NCBI RefSeq assembly: GCF_000176135.1
Contig: NZ_ACZN01000016.1
Span: 124,001-188,000 of the forward strand
DNA: 64,000 bases
DNA from: Vibrio coralliilyticus ATCC BAA-450
GTDB lineage: Bacteria; Pseudomonadota; Gammaproteobacteria; Enterobacterales; Vibrionaceae
Reading direction: 5' to 3'
Under the pieces are notes generated by a model. That model made no database searches. It saw nothing but the letters and a program-made list of their open reading frames with translations, and was not told where the DNA came from. The position numbers were made by a program, and so were the translations under genes. Shown here piece after piece: positions 7,961 to 15,570 of the stretch. The first letter of the stretch is position 1. Each line of letters opens with the position of its first letter.

Positions 7961-9226
7961 CTACCCTCTAGGAGGTGTCCCTTCTCCGTTTGAAGCAACG
8001 ACGTCGATTTGCATCAGTGCATTCATGGCAATATCAGAGACTCCAACGACGGTTCTTGCTGGTAGATCTCCTTCAAAATACGCTGCGTAGATTTCGTCTA
8101 CGATGTACAGGTCTTCAATATTACGCAGTTGAATATTCACTTTTACAATGTCATCCATCACATGATCAATGCTTTCAATAATGGCTTTAATGTTGTTCAA
8201 GCATTGCTGTGCCTGTTCTTTCGCACCACCAGTCACCAACTGATTAGTTATGGGGTTCAGGGGTAACTGAGCCGCGATGTGGTTATAGTGAGAAAACGCA
8301 ACGGTGTGAGTGTGTAATGCATTGAAAGGAGCGCCGTCAGTATTGTGGGCCCGAATGACAATGCCGTGTCTGTCTTCGACTTCTTGTGGTGGTGTGCCGT
8401 CACCATGCGAAACGACAACATCCATCTGAACCAAGGCATTCATTGGTAATGCTTTTGCAGAAACGATGGTTCGAGCTGGTACATAAGCGACGCTGCGGGC
8501 GATGGCTGAATCAGGGAAGAAGGTTGTATAAACCTCATTGACGATGTCCAGATTTGCCAAATCAGTCAGGTAGAGTCGTACGTTAACGATATCATCGTAT
8601 GGGACATCAATGCTTTCCATCACGGCTTTGATGTTTGTTAAGCATTGCTTAGCCTGCTCTTTCACTCCGCCTTGAATAAGGCTGCCAGTGGCTGGGTCTA
8701 TCGGCAGTTGTGCCGACAAATTGTTGTAGTGAGAAAAGGCCACTGTTTGTGTCGATATCGCACTTGTTGGGGCTTTGTCAGTATTTCTGGACAATTTAAT
8801 CAAGTTGCAAGGTGCTTGTGGTGCCGTACCTTCACCATTTGAGATCAGGGCATCCATTTGAACTAACGCATCACTTAGCGGCAAGGCTTCAACCGCGAGC
8901 GCGGTACGTGTAGGTAGATGTTGCTGGAAGTAGTTAGCATAAACCTCATCAACCGCGTCTAAGTCATTTATATTTTTAAGGAAAACGTTAATCTTTACGA
9001 CGTCCTCAAGCGTGTGATCGATGCTTTCAACAATCGCTTTGATGTTCTCTAGGCATTGTTTCGCCTGTTGCTTGATATCTCCAACAATTATCTCTCCTGT
9101 TTCTGGGCTGACAGGCAATTGGGCCGAAATATTGTTGTAGTGAGAAAACGCCACAGTTTGCGAAGATAGCTCGCAGATCGGTGCGCGTTCGGTGTTTCTT
9201 GAGACTTTAATGATACCGCCACTCAT
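7961..9226 (-). CDS. Three tandem RidA (YjgF/UK114) domains in one protein
   Basis: A 421-residue protein made of three RidA domains in a row (about residues 1-134, 139-280, 287-421). RidA enzymes hydrolyse reactive enamines and imines such as 2-aminoacrylate and normally work as trimers of about 130-residue chains. Each unit repeats QTVAFSHYNN-like, KEQAKQCLxNIKA-like and VQMD near its end, and each keeps an arginine at the catalytic position (PTRTALAV, PARTIVSA, PARTVVGV). The middle unit has an extra stretch (DSAIARSVAYV) before that arginine. The ATG at 9226 is preferred because AGAAGGA precedes it; the frame is open further upstream but the residues there do not fit. One chain could mimic a trimer. 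Confidence 0.9.
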   Translation of the reverse strand: MSGGIIKVSRNTERAPICELSSQTVAFSHYNNISAQLPVSPETGEIIVGDIKQQAKQCLENIKAIVESIDHTLEDVVKINVFLKNINDLDAVDEVYANYFQQHLPTRTALAVEALPLSDALVQMDALISNGEGTAPQAPCNLIKLSRNTDKAPTSAISTQTVAFSHYNNLSAQLPIDPATGSLIQGGVKEQAKQCLTNIKAVMESIDVPYDDIVNVRLYLTDLANLDIVNEVYTTFFPDSAIARSVAYVPARTIVSAKALPMNALVQMDVVVSHGDGTPPQEVEDRHGIVIRAHNTDGAPFNALHTHTVAFSHYNHIAAQLPLNPITNQLVTGGAKEQAQQCLNNIKAIIESIDHVMDDIVKVNIQLRNIEDLYIVDEIYAAYFEGDLPARTVVGVSDIAMNALMQIDVVASNGEGTPPRG

Positions 9227-9958
9227 GTCGATGTTTATCCTTCTCTGTTGTCCGTAGATATCTTTGTATCTTTGGTAGGGTTTATGTGTTGGATGAGAGT
9301 GACGAGATAGTAGGTGAATAGACAGCTGGCAATTGTGATAAAAGTCAAAATACAATTTGGCAGGTAGAGCCTAGAAAAGCAGGATTTTTATTCAATCAAA
9401 GATAAACTATCCAGAAATAATTATTCCTGTTGGCGATCGTGGTTATTTCTTTTGGAATATTCCACTTGGGGTGCATAGCTAACCAGCGTGACATTTTATG
9501 GATAGCCGATGTTTCTTCTTGTTCTGGTGATGAGTTCACAAGAATGCGGCTGATACGATCATTTCTACACTTTATTGGTGTTGTTTATTCCTAAATAGGT
9601 ACATAAATACTATTCATGGGTATTGAATAAACTCCGTCACGTTGCTACTTGAACGCTGAGCTTTATTATGAAGTGGCATACCGACAGTGATTTTCCTGGA
9701 AATGATCTGTCAATCTTTAGTAACGCTCGATATGTAAACAATTGGTGTGGCGTCATGTTTTAGGTAAGATTGGTAGCAGCTTAAAATAGCGTTAAATTAA
9801 TGAATCGGTAGTGAGTGCTCGCATATATACCATCAAAAGGAGAGGTTTGGGTTTAATGTTGATTGATAGTAAATGCAAATGCAGGGTGAGGTATAAGATA
9901 AGTTAGGCGTATATTATAGGCTGTCAAAAAGATAATAAGAAAACTTAAAGAGGTTGAA
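9227..9958. other. Intergenic region without a clear gene
   Basis: About 730 bases between the RidA gene and the DMT transporter gene. It is AT-rich with scattered stops. The only notable item is a 16-codon frame starting at ATG 9856, with AAGGAG upstream at an unusually long distance (about 13 bases). Promoters for both flanking genes probably lie here, but none can be placed with confidence. Confidence 0.5.
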
Positions 9959-10855
9959 ATGGATTTCAAAAGCTTAGCAGGTGTTGTTCTAGTCGTTTTG
10001 ATATGGGGGTTAAACTTTTCCGTTATTAAGTTTGGTCTTGAAGAAATCCCACCAATCCTATTCTCTGGAATGAGATTTCTTGTTGTTGCTATACCTGCAG
10101 TGTTTTTTGTTCCTTTCCCTAAAACATCAGTATGGAATGTCATAGGCGTAGGGTTATTTTTAGGTGTCCTAAAATTTAGCTTCCTGTTTGTGGCTATGGA
10201 GTCAGATGTCTCAGCGGGGCTTTCGTCACTATTACTGCAAGCGCAAGTCGTGTTTACTATTTTGCTCAGCGTATTGCTGTGGAAGGAATCATTGAACCGA
10301 TATCAACCATTTGGGATGGCGGTAGCTTGTATTGGATTCAGTCTCTTCTTCTACACCGCGGGAGGTAACGCAACGACTTTAGGTATAACACTTATTTTAT
10401 GTGCTGCTGCATTTTGGTCAGTCTCAAATCTGATCATGAAACGAATGGGTGATGTGAACTTACTGCATTTCATGGTCTGGGTTAGCCTGATTCCCCCAAT
10501 CCCTTTATTCTTGATTTCTTGGCTATTCGAAACAAATGAGCCTTTGATGATATTATTAGCCACAACAGAGAAATCGTGGCTGTCTTTGCTGTATGTAAGT
10601 TACATCTCAACTTTGGCTGCTTTCGCTTTGTGGGGATGGTTACTCAAAAATTATCCTGCTGCTGTTGTTACCCCTTTTGCATTACTAATACCTGTGGTGG
10701 GCATTGTTGGCTCAAGTCTGCTTTTGAATGAGCAGTTAACCGACTTAGAGACGCTAGGCGGTGCACTGATTTTACTTGGATTGTCAGTCTCAGTGTTAGG
10801 CTTAAGGCTTTGTACCTTCATATCTCAGCGCCTAAGATTGCACAGAGCGATATAG
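9959..10855 (+). CDS. EamA-type DMT-family transporter
   Basis: A 298-residue inner-membrane protein with ten predicted helices in two EamA repeats: the first begins VLVVLIWGLNFSVIKFGLEEIPP, and the second repeats the pattern around TLILCAAAFWSVSNLIMKRMG. It ends with the typical last helices (PVVGIVGSSLLLNEQLTDLETLGGALILLG). It resembles the E. coli EamA group, exporters of O-acetylserine, cysteine or other metabolites. The substrate is not determined. The ATG at 9959 follows AAGAGG. The gene converges on a small lipoprotein gene at 10941-11081. Confidence 0.88.
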   Translation: MDFKSLAGVVLVVLIWGLNFSVIKFGLEEIPPILFSGMRFLVVAIPAVFFVPFPKTSVWNVIGVGLFLGVLKFSFLFVAMESDVSAGLSSLLLQAQVVFTILLSVLLWKESLNRYQPFGMAVACIGFSLFFYTAGGNATTLGITLILCAAAFWSVSNLIMKRMGDVNLLHFMVWVSLIPPIPLFLISWLFETNEPLMILLATTEKSWLSLLYVSYISTLAAFALWGWLLKNYPAAVVTPFALLIPVVGIVGSSLLLNEQLTDLETLGGALILLGLSVSVLGLRLCTFISQRLRLHRAI

Positions 10856-10897
10856 CGGTTTTAATCCCCCAGACAGGTTGATTTCCATGGTTCTATC

Positions 10898-10922
10898 AGC
10901 CAGTGTTTCTGAGGCACTGGCT
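10898..10922. terminator. Inverted repeat between convergent genes
   Basis: Perfect 8-bp arms AGCCAGTG / CACTGGCT with a 9-base loop, between the DMT transporter and entericidin-like genes. No T run follows, so its role as a terminator is uncertain. Confidence 0.4.
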
Positions 10923-10940
10923 TTGAGAAAGGACGTGGTT

Positions 10941-11081
10941 TTACTCTTCGGCTGTGGCTTCGTGAATGGCTTGTTTTGTGTCGCCCCACACTTTTGATGA
11001 ATCATCTTTAACGCCTTGCCATGTGTTGGAGCAGCCGCCAATTAGCAGAGCAATAGCCGTCACAATCAATGATACTCTCAT
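10941..11081 (-). CDS. Entericidin-like small lipoprotein, 46 residues
   Basis: A short gene that is easy to miss. The product starts MRVSLIVTAIALLIGGCSN, a lipoprotein signal with lipobox IGGC (Cys17). The mature part is a small amphipathic helix (WQGVKDDSSKVWGDTKQA) with the spaced W-Q-G-V-K-D pattern of the entericidin EcnA/EcnB family. Entericidins are tiny membrane lipoproteins; in E. coli they form an antidote/toxin pair that affects lysis in stationary phase. Only one copy is present here. Upstream of the ATG is GGGATAAAAA, a modest ribosome binding site. Family membership rests on length, lipobox and helix pattern. Confidence 0.75.
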   Translation of the reverse strand: MRVSLIVTAIALLIGGCSNTWQGVKDDSSKVWGDTKQAIHEATAEE

Positions 11082-11272
11082 TTTTTATCCCTTAATTAGC
11101 ACGTTATCTTGTGACTATATCAAAAACGGGTTGGCTAAATGTGAAATTCATTTCAGGATTTGTTTTCGAAAAAACAGGAATCGAGGATTAGGTGGCTACT
11201 ATTAATGAGTTACTGCTGAAAAATAGCATGCCCATATTAGGATGTTCTGTTGAGTACATTGCAAAACACATA

Positions 11273-11294
11273 TATTTCGATTATCTTGGAAATA
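11273..11294. promoter_or_regulatory. Putative autoregulatory operator before arsR-like gene
   Basis: TATTTC-N10-GAAATA ends 22 bases before the ArsR start codon. Inside the spacer the first three bases (GAT) also match the site upstream of the permease at 3448-3469. Its placement over the promoter suits the usual autorepression by ArsR proteins. Direct binding is inferred. Confidence 0.65.
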
Positions 11295-11316
11295 ATGTTT
11301 TATGTAGGAGTGACTG

Positions 11317-11610
11317 ATGGAACTTGAAGTTGTCGCAAAAGCGTTGAAAGAGCTAGGCCACCCAACGCGTCTTTCCATCTATAAAAGTGTTGTTAAAGCT
11401 GGGTTTCAGGGTATTGCCGTTGGCGCGATTCAGGAACAGCTGAATATTCCCGGCTCGACGTTGTCTCACCATATCTCCAGTTTGGCATCGGCAAATTTAA
11501 TCAGCCAGCGTCGTGAAGGCCGCACACTTTATTGTGTTGCAGAGTACGAGAGCCTAGAAGGAGTGATTGGTTTCTTACAAGATGAGTGTTGTGCTGATGA
11601 ACGTTGCTAA
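11317..11610 (+). CDS. ArsR-family transcriptional regulator with Cys-rich tail
   Basis: A 97-residue ArsR/SmtB repressor. The winged helix covers most of the chain (ALKELGHPTRLSIYKSVVK, then the recognition helix region PGSTLSHHISSLASANLI and the wing RREGRTLYCV). The C-terminus DECCADERC places Cys91, Cys92 and Cys97 together with Cys73, which could form a thiolate site for arsenite or a soft metal. This tail differs from the classical ArsR site in helix 3. The gene starts after TAGGAG and overlaps the next gene, giving an arsR-sigZ unit. The operator just upstream recurs before the permease at 2270-3349. Confidence 0.88.
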   Translation: MELEVVAKALKELGHPTRLSIYKSVVKAGFQGIAVGAIQEQLNIPGSTLSHHISSLASANLISQRREGRTLYCVAEYESLEGVIGFLQDECCADERC

Positions 11611-12169
11611 CCCCACCTTAAAACTTGAAGATGTCTGGACTCAGTATCAGCAAGCGGTTAAGTCCTTTCTTCATTCCAAAGTCAGTAACCCCGATGATGT
11701 CGATGATCTTCAGCAAGAGATACTGATCAAAACCTATCAGAACCTGAACACAGTCAAAGACACTGAGAGTGTCAAATCCTGGCTGTTTCAGCTCGCCAAC
11801 CGAACCATCATTGATTTTTACCGCAAGCGAGCCCGCCAGCAGCGTGACGGTGAATTGGAAGCCAATGATTTGTGGTTTGAAGAGCAAGAAAAGTCCATCG
11901 ATCAGGACATGATGAAATGCATCAAGCCTTTCATTCAGGCGTTACCTGCCGATCAATCGGAACTATTGGATGCAGTGGAACTGCAAGGTGCAAGTCAGAA
12001 ACAGCTTGCTGAGAAGGCCGGTGTGAGCTACTCCACGCTGAAATCTCGCGTACAGAAAGGCCGTACAGAGCTGCGTAAATTGTTCGAAGGCTGCTGTTCT
12101 CTTTCTTTAGATAAGCACGGCAATGTGATCGATTGTGAAGAGAAATCAGAGAGTTGTGGTCGTTGCTAA
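11582..12169 (+). CDS. sigZ: RNA polymerase sigma factor SigZ (ECF type)
   Basis: A 195-residue ECF sigma factor of the SigZ type. Region 2 is clear (DVDDLQQEILIKTYQNLNTVKDTESVKSWLFQLANRTIIDFYRKR) and region 4 holds the helix-turn-helix (QKQLAEKAGVSYSTLKSRVQKGRTELRKLF). It directs RNA polymerase to a special promoter set. The C-terminal tail after region 4 is Cys-rich (GCCSLSLDK, then CEEKSESCGRC), which may sense metal or redox state in place of a separate anti-sigma factor. The start is uncertain: TTG 11567, right after AAGGAG, or ATG 11582 or 11597. All overlap or closely follow the ArsR frame, so the two genes are translationally coupled. Confidence 0.85.
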   Translation: MSVVLMNVANPTLKLEDVWTQYQQAVKSFLHSKVSNPDDVDDLQQEILIKTYQNLNTVKDTESVKSWLFQLANRTIIDFYRKRARQQRDGELEANDLWFEEQEKSIDQDMMKCIKPFIQALPADQSELLDAVELQGASQKQLAEKAGVSYSTLKSRVQKGRTELRKLFEGCCSLSLDKHGNVIDCEEKSESCGRC

Positions 12170-12292
12170 ACCTATTGGTTGGACTTTTCTAAAATAATTT
12201 CGCCGTTTTATCGTCTTCCTTTTCTTGGCCTCGTCTTAAGGGTGTAAGTGATGCAAAAGCATCGATTCTTAAGATACAAGAGAGTGTACAAG

Positions 12293-12982
12293 ATGATTAA
12301 AGTAGTTAGCTTCAAAATTTGTCCGTTTGTTCAACGTGTGACTGCTGCGCTGGAAGCGAAAAAGATCCCGTACGAGATTGAGTACATTGATCTGAAAAAC
12401 AAGCCGCAATGGTTCCTTGATATCTCACCTAATGGCCAGGTTCCGGTCATGGTAGCGGAAAACGGTACAGCGCTGTTTGAATCGGATGCGATTATTGAGT
12501 ATATCGAAGATGAATTCGGCCCGCTTGAACAAGGGGTAACAAACGAGCAGCGTGCATTGGATCGTGCATGGAGCTATCTAGCGTCAAAACACTATTTGGT
12601 TCAGTGCAGTACAATGCGCAGCGCGGATGAAGCGACCTTGACAGAACGTGTCGAGAAGCTGGCAAAAGCGTTTGCCAAGGCGGAGAAACAGTTAGCTGGG
12701 CCATTCTTTAAAGGCGAGCAGATGAGTAATGTGGATATGGCTTGGCTGCCGCTGTTGCATCGAGCGCACATTATCAAGTCACGTACCTGCTTTGACATGT
12801 TAGAAGGTTTACCAAAAGTTCAGGCGTGGCAGAACAAGATTCTGGAGTCTGGCTTGGTAGAAAAAACCGTCGCAGAAGACTTTGAAGAAGCATTTACCGG
12901 CTTTTACCTGTCCGATCAGACTTTCCTAGGTAAAGGTGAAGATTGCACTGCCAACTCAGGTTGCGGCACGGATTGCTGTTAA
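12293..12982 (+). CDS. Glutathione S-transferase family protein with Cys-rich tail
   Basis: A 229-residue protein with a thioredoxin-fold N-terminal domain (about residues 1-77; SFKICPFVQRV with Cys10, then the cis-proline loop GQVPVM and FESDAIIEY for glutathione binding) and a helical C-terminal domain. The CPF active site is like omega-class and dehydroascorbate-reductase-like transferases, which use cysteine chemistry. The last residues, EDCTANSGCGTDCC, add five cysteines and look like a soft-metal site. The start at 12293 gives a standard N-terminus. It follows sigZ by about 120 bases and likely belongs to the same stress response. A terminator follows. Confidence 0.87.
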   Translation: MIKVVSFKICPFVQRVTAALEAKKIPYEIEYIDLKNKPQWFLDISPNGQVPVMVAENGTALFESDAIIEYIEDEFGPLEQGVTNEQRALDRAWSYLASKHYLVQCSTMRSADEATLTERVEKLAKAFAKAEKQLAGPFFKGEQMSNVDMAWLPLLHRAHIIKSRTCFDMLEGLPKVQAWQNKILESGLVEKTVAEDFEEAFTGFYLSDQTFLGKGEDCTANSGCGTDCC

Positions 12983-12995
12983 TTGGTTTGCCGCT

Positions 12996-13025
12996 ATGCC
13001 CCGGGTAATTAACCGGGGCATTTTT
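12996..13025 (+). terminator. Rho-independent terminator after GST gene
   Basis: Perfect 9-bp GC-rich stem ATGCCCCGG / CCGGGGCAT with an 8-base loop and five T. Confidence 0.9.
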
Positions 13026-13047
13026 CATGCTAAGTCTGCCCAACGCA

Positions 13048-14355
13048 TTATCCAAACAAGATCAATGCTGTTGGGATAGCCAGTGTGAGGCTTAAAGCTG
13101 TTCTTAAGAACCAAATTACAATCAGGTGACTAATTTTTAGAGGGAGTTTTGTCGATAGAATACACGGGATTGATGCGGACATAAAAAGGATAGAAGAAAC
13201 GCTTACGACTCCCGTAACAAACCGAGAAACTAGGTCTGTGTCTTGCATTATCAACGCAGGCAAAAACATTTCTGCCAGCCCCGCTGCAATTGCGCTGGCG
13301 AGCTCCGCACTATTGTTGATACCCCATACCCAAATAAACGGATAAAGGGTGAATCCTATCCAGTCAAAGATCGATGTATATTTTGCTCCAAGTAATCCAA
13401 TAAAACCTACTGACATAATTGAAGGTAGAATGTTAAGCGTCATCATTAGGCCATCTTTAAGGTTGGTCATGATGCTTACGCGAATGCTGGGTGCTTCATC
13501 GGCTGCTTTCAAACCAACCTCTAAAGCAGATCTAAGTGTTACTTGGGTTCGATTAGTTGGAATCTCGGTGCTTTTTTCGTTGTTTAGCGTTGATAGGGGA
13601 GGGAGCCTGGCTGTTATGGCTGTGACTAAGAATGTGATGATTAGAGTTACTGCAAAGTAAGTAGCCCACATATCCATCAAACTTAAGGCTTTTGCGACAA
13701 TAAGCATGAAAGTGGCTGAAACAGTAGAAAAACCTGTAGCAATAATGGCTGCTTCGCGAAGTGAATAATGTCCAGAAACGTACATTCTATTGGTTATAAG
13801 CAGCCCAATTGAGTAGCTACCAACAAATGAGGCCAGTGCATCAATTGCAGAGCGACCAGGGGTTCTCCAAATTGGTTGCATGACTTTTTGCATTAGTGCG
13901 CCTATCGATTCCATCATTCCGTAATTGACCAGAAAAGCGAGAAATATAGACCCAATTGGGACGATGAGACTGACAGGAATAACTAACTTCTCAAATAAAA
14001 AGGGAAGCATGTCTGGAGATTGAAATTGTGTAGGCCCAATTTTTGTGACTGCTAAAAATCCAGCGATCACTCCAATCCACTTTAATATTAGAAAAATTTG
14101 CTCGGTGCGATTGTTTCTCCAACCCGAGTTAAATAGTGGGTACAAGGCACCTAGAGTTATCATCAACAACGCATACCATGAGGTATTGGCTCCTAGTTGG
14201 TTTTGCGCAATCTTCACGATGTGGTCGATCGGAATGCTCTGTAAGCCACCTATGGTGATGGGTGCAAAAAAGACAAATATACCTATACCACTAAGGCCGA
14301 AAAGTCGGCACCAAGAGGATAGATGTGGTTTTTGATGTTCTAATAGCTGGTTCAT
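13048..14355 (-). CDS. YjiH-family membrane protein with nucleoside-recognition (Gate) domain
   Basis: A 435-residue inner-membrane protein with about ten to eleven helices. The central segment (KVMQPIWRTPGRSAIDALASFVGSYSIGLLITNRMY) is the Gate domain shared with nucleoside transporters and the spore proteins SpmA/SpmB. The second half carries a further copy-like region (GINNSAELASAIAAGLAEMFLPALI). Homologues are annotated as YjiH family, and the transported molecule is unknown. The ATG at 14355 (MNQLLEH) is preferred over one 20 codons upstream because it gives the standard N-terminus. It stands alone. A split YjiH/YjiG pair is also present at 41485-42677. Confidence 0.8.
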   Translation of the reverse strand: MNQLLEHQKPHLSSWCRLFGLSGIGIFVFFAPITIGGLQSIPIDHIVKIAQNQLGANTSWYALLMITLGALYPLFNSGWRNNRTEQIFLILKWIGVIAGFLAVTKIGPTQFQSPDMLPFLFEKLVIPVSLIVPIGSIFLAFLVNYGMMESIGALMQKVMQPIWRTPGRSAIDALASFVGSYSIGLLITNRMYVSGHYSLREAAIIATGFSTVSATFMLIVAKALSLMDMWATYFAVTLIITFLVTAITARLPPLSTLNNEKSTEIPTNRTQVTLRSALEVGLKAADEAPSIRVSIMTNLKDGLMMTLNILPSIMSVGFIGLLGAKYTSIFDWIGFTLYPFIWVWGINNSAELASAIAAGLAEMFLPALIMQDTDLVSRFVTGVVSVSSILFMSASIPCILSTKLPLKISHLIVIWFLRTALSLTLAIPTALILFG

Positions 14356-14621
14356 AGATTTCCCAAGTACACTGACGTAATGATTTTTATCGTTTTCTAT
14401 ACGATATATATGCATTTGGGAGAGTTAAAGAGCGTCAACTCACTGAAGAGAAACATAGTTAGAGTTTTTGCATGCTTTGGAAGCGGACTCACTGACGGAA
14501 GCAATGAAAGAGTATCTTATTTCTTGGAGTTTCTTTTGAGGAGTCGTTGTACGTCAAAGATTTTCTCCATAACTTCTGAAATTATTCTCTACAATAATCA
14601 GAGTAACAAGGAGAAATACTT

Positions 14622-15008
14622 ATGATTACAGCGCTTTACGCGTCGATATTAGCCGCATTGATGATATGGCTGTCGATACAGGTAATCAAACAGCGTCGCA
14701 GTGCCAAAGTTGCCTATGCAGATGGTGGAGTGAATGCCCTTCAGGTCGCTCGCAGTGCTCAGGGCAATGCGATGGACTATATTCCGATCACTTTGTTCTT
14801 AATGGCAATGGTTGAATTTAACGGTGCCAGCCCTTGGATGATTCATCTGGCTGGAATTGTATTTGTCATTGGCCGACTCATGCATGCTAAGGCGGTATTG
14901 GCTGAAAAGCTCAAAGGTCGAATTACCGGTATGAAGTTGACCTTTCTGGTTATGGCGGTGCTTATTGTCCTTAACCTTGTTTATCTGCCTTTTGGAAAAT
15001 TATGGTAA
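14622..15008 (+). CDS. MAPEG-family membrane protein
   Basis: A 128-residue protein with four membrane helices and the MAPEG pattern, including RSAQGNAMDYIPITLFLMAMVEFNG, where the arginine, asparagine and glutamate resemble glutathione-binding positions, followed by GRLMHAKAV. It is like E. coli YecN. Members are membrane-bound glutathione-dependent enzymes or relatives. The start follows AAGGAGAAATACTT. Its stop overlaps the start of the next gene by a few bases, so the two are translated as a pair. Confidence 0.85.
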   Translation: MITALYASILAALMIWLSIQVIKQRRSAKVAYADGGVNALQVARSAQGNAMDYIPITLFLMAMVEFNGASPWMIHLAGIVFVIGRLMHAKAVLAEKLKGRITGMKLTFLVMAVLIVLNLVYLPFGKLW

Positions 15009-15532
15009 TGCCTTTCAAAGTTCCGCCCGCTTGGTCTCTGGTACTGGTTGGCCTAGTCCTCAATATTCTCGCGATTGTCATGTCGAGTGTTGTGTTGGAT
15101 AGGTTGAGTGCTCAGATTGCGACTCTGGCAGAGCAGAAAGACGAAAATATCTATTCGATTCAGCTCGCTTGGAGCAGTGTCGAAACATTGGAGCGCAAAC
15201 GCGAGGCTATTTTGCTGCACTTGAATCAGGTCGGTGACGATAAGATCGATGATGCGTTACAAACCGCGCTTCAAGGCCAACTGAGTGCTTGGTTAGGTGG
15301 AAGTGTTCCGCTGATCAGTCGTGAAAATCTGAGTCCATTAATGATGCAGATTAATCAGGCTCAGCAGGGTTATCGCAATCAGATTGATGATTATTATCTG
15401 AAGAATCTTACCATTACCGAAGTGATGGCGGCTTTGAATGAGAAAATCGCTTGGTACAAAAATATTGGTTTGTTTTTGCAAGTTTTTGGCCTGACTTTGA
15501 TTCTGGCTCGAGACTTGGCCAGAAAGCCTTGA
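15002..15532 (+). CDS. Hypothetical two-helix membrane protein
   Basis: Not recognised. The 176-residue product has an N-terminal membrane helix (WSLVLVGLVLNILAIVMSSVVL), a long charged helical region (about residues 35-145) and a C-terminal membrane helix (NIGLFLQVFGLTLILARDLA). This layout places a helical bundle in the periplasm, like the four-helix sensor domains of chemoreceptors but without any signalling domain. It overlaps the MAPEG gene (ATG at 15002 or 15008 against a stop at 15008), so the two products may act together. A terminator follows directly. Confidence 0.75.
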   Translation: MVMPFKVPPAWSLVLVGLVLNILAIVMSSVVLDRLSAQIATLAEQKDENIYSIQLAWSSVETLERKREAILLHLNQVGDDKIDDALQTALQGQLSAWLGGSVPLISRENLSPLMMQINQAQQGYRNQIDDYYLKNLTITEVMAALNEKIAWYKNIGLFLQVFGLTLILARDLARKP

Positions 15533-15535
15533 TTA

Positions 15536-15570
15536 AACAAAAACGCCTCCATTATGGAGGCGTTTTTGTT
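15536..15570. terminator. Strong bidirectional terminator
   Basis: Perfect 15-bp stem (AACAAAAACGCCTCC / GGAGGCGTTTTTGTT, 5-base loop) with T runs on both strands. It separates two convergent genes and overlaps the acyltransferase stop codon. Confidence 0.95.

Noticed and set aside
9856..9906. 16-codon frame with an upstream AAGGAG
   Set aside because: Spacing of about 13 bases is too long and there is no sign of a leader peptide function before the DMT transporter gene.
10832..11041. 69-codon minus-strand frame over the entericidin-like gene
   Set aside because: It is in a different frame from the lipobox-containing gene, has no good start signal and reads like low-information sequence (KALKMIHQKCGATQ). 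The 46-codon frame explains the locus better.
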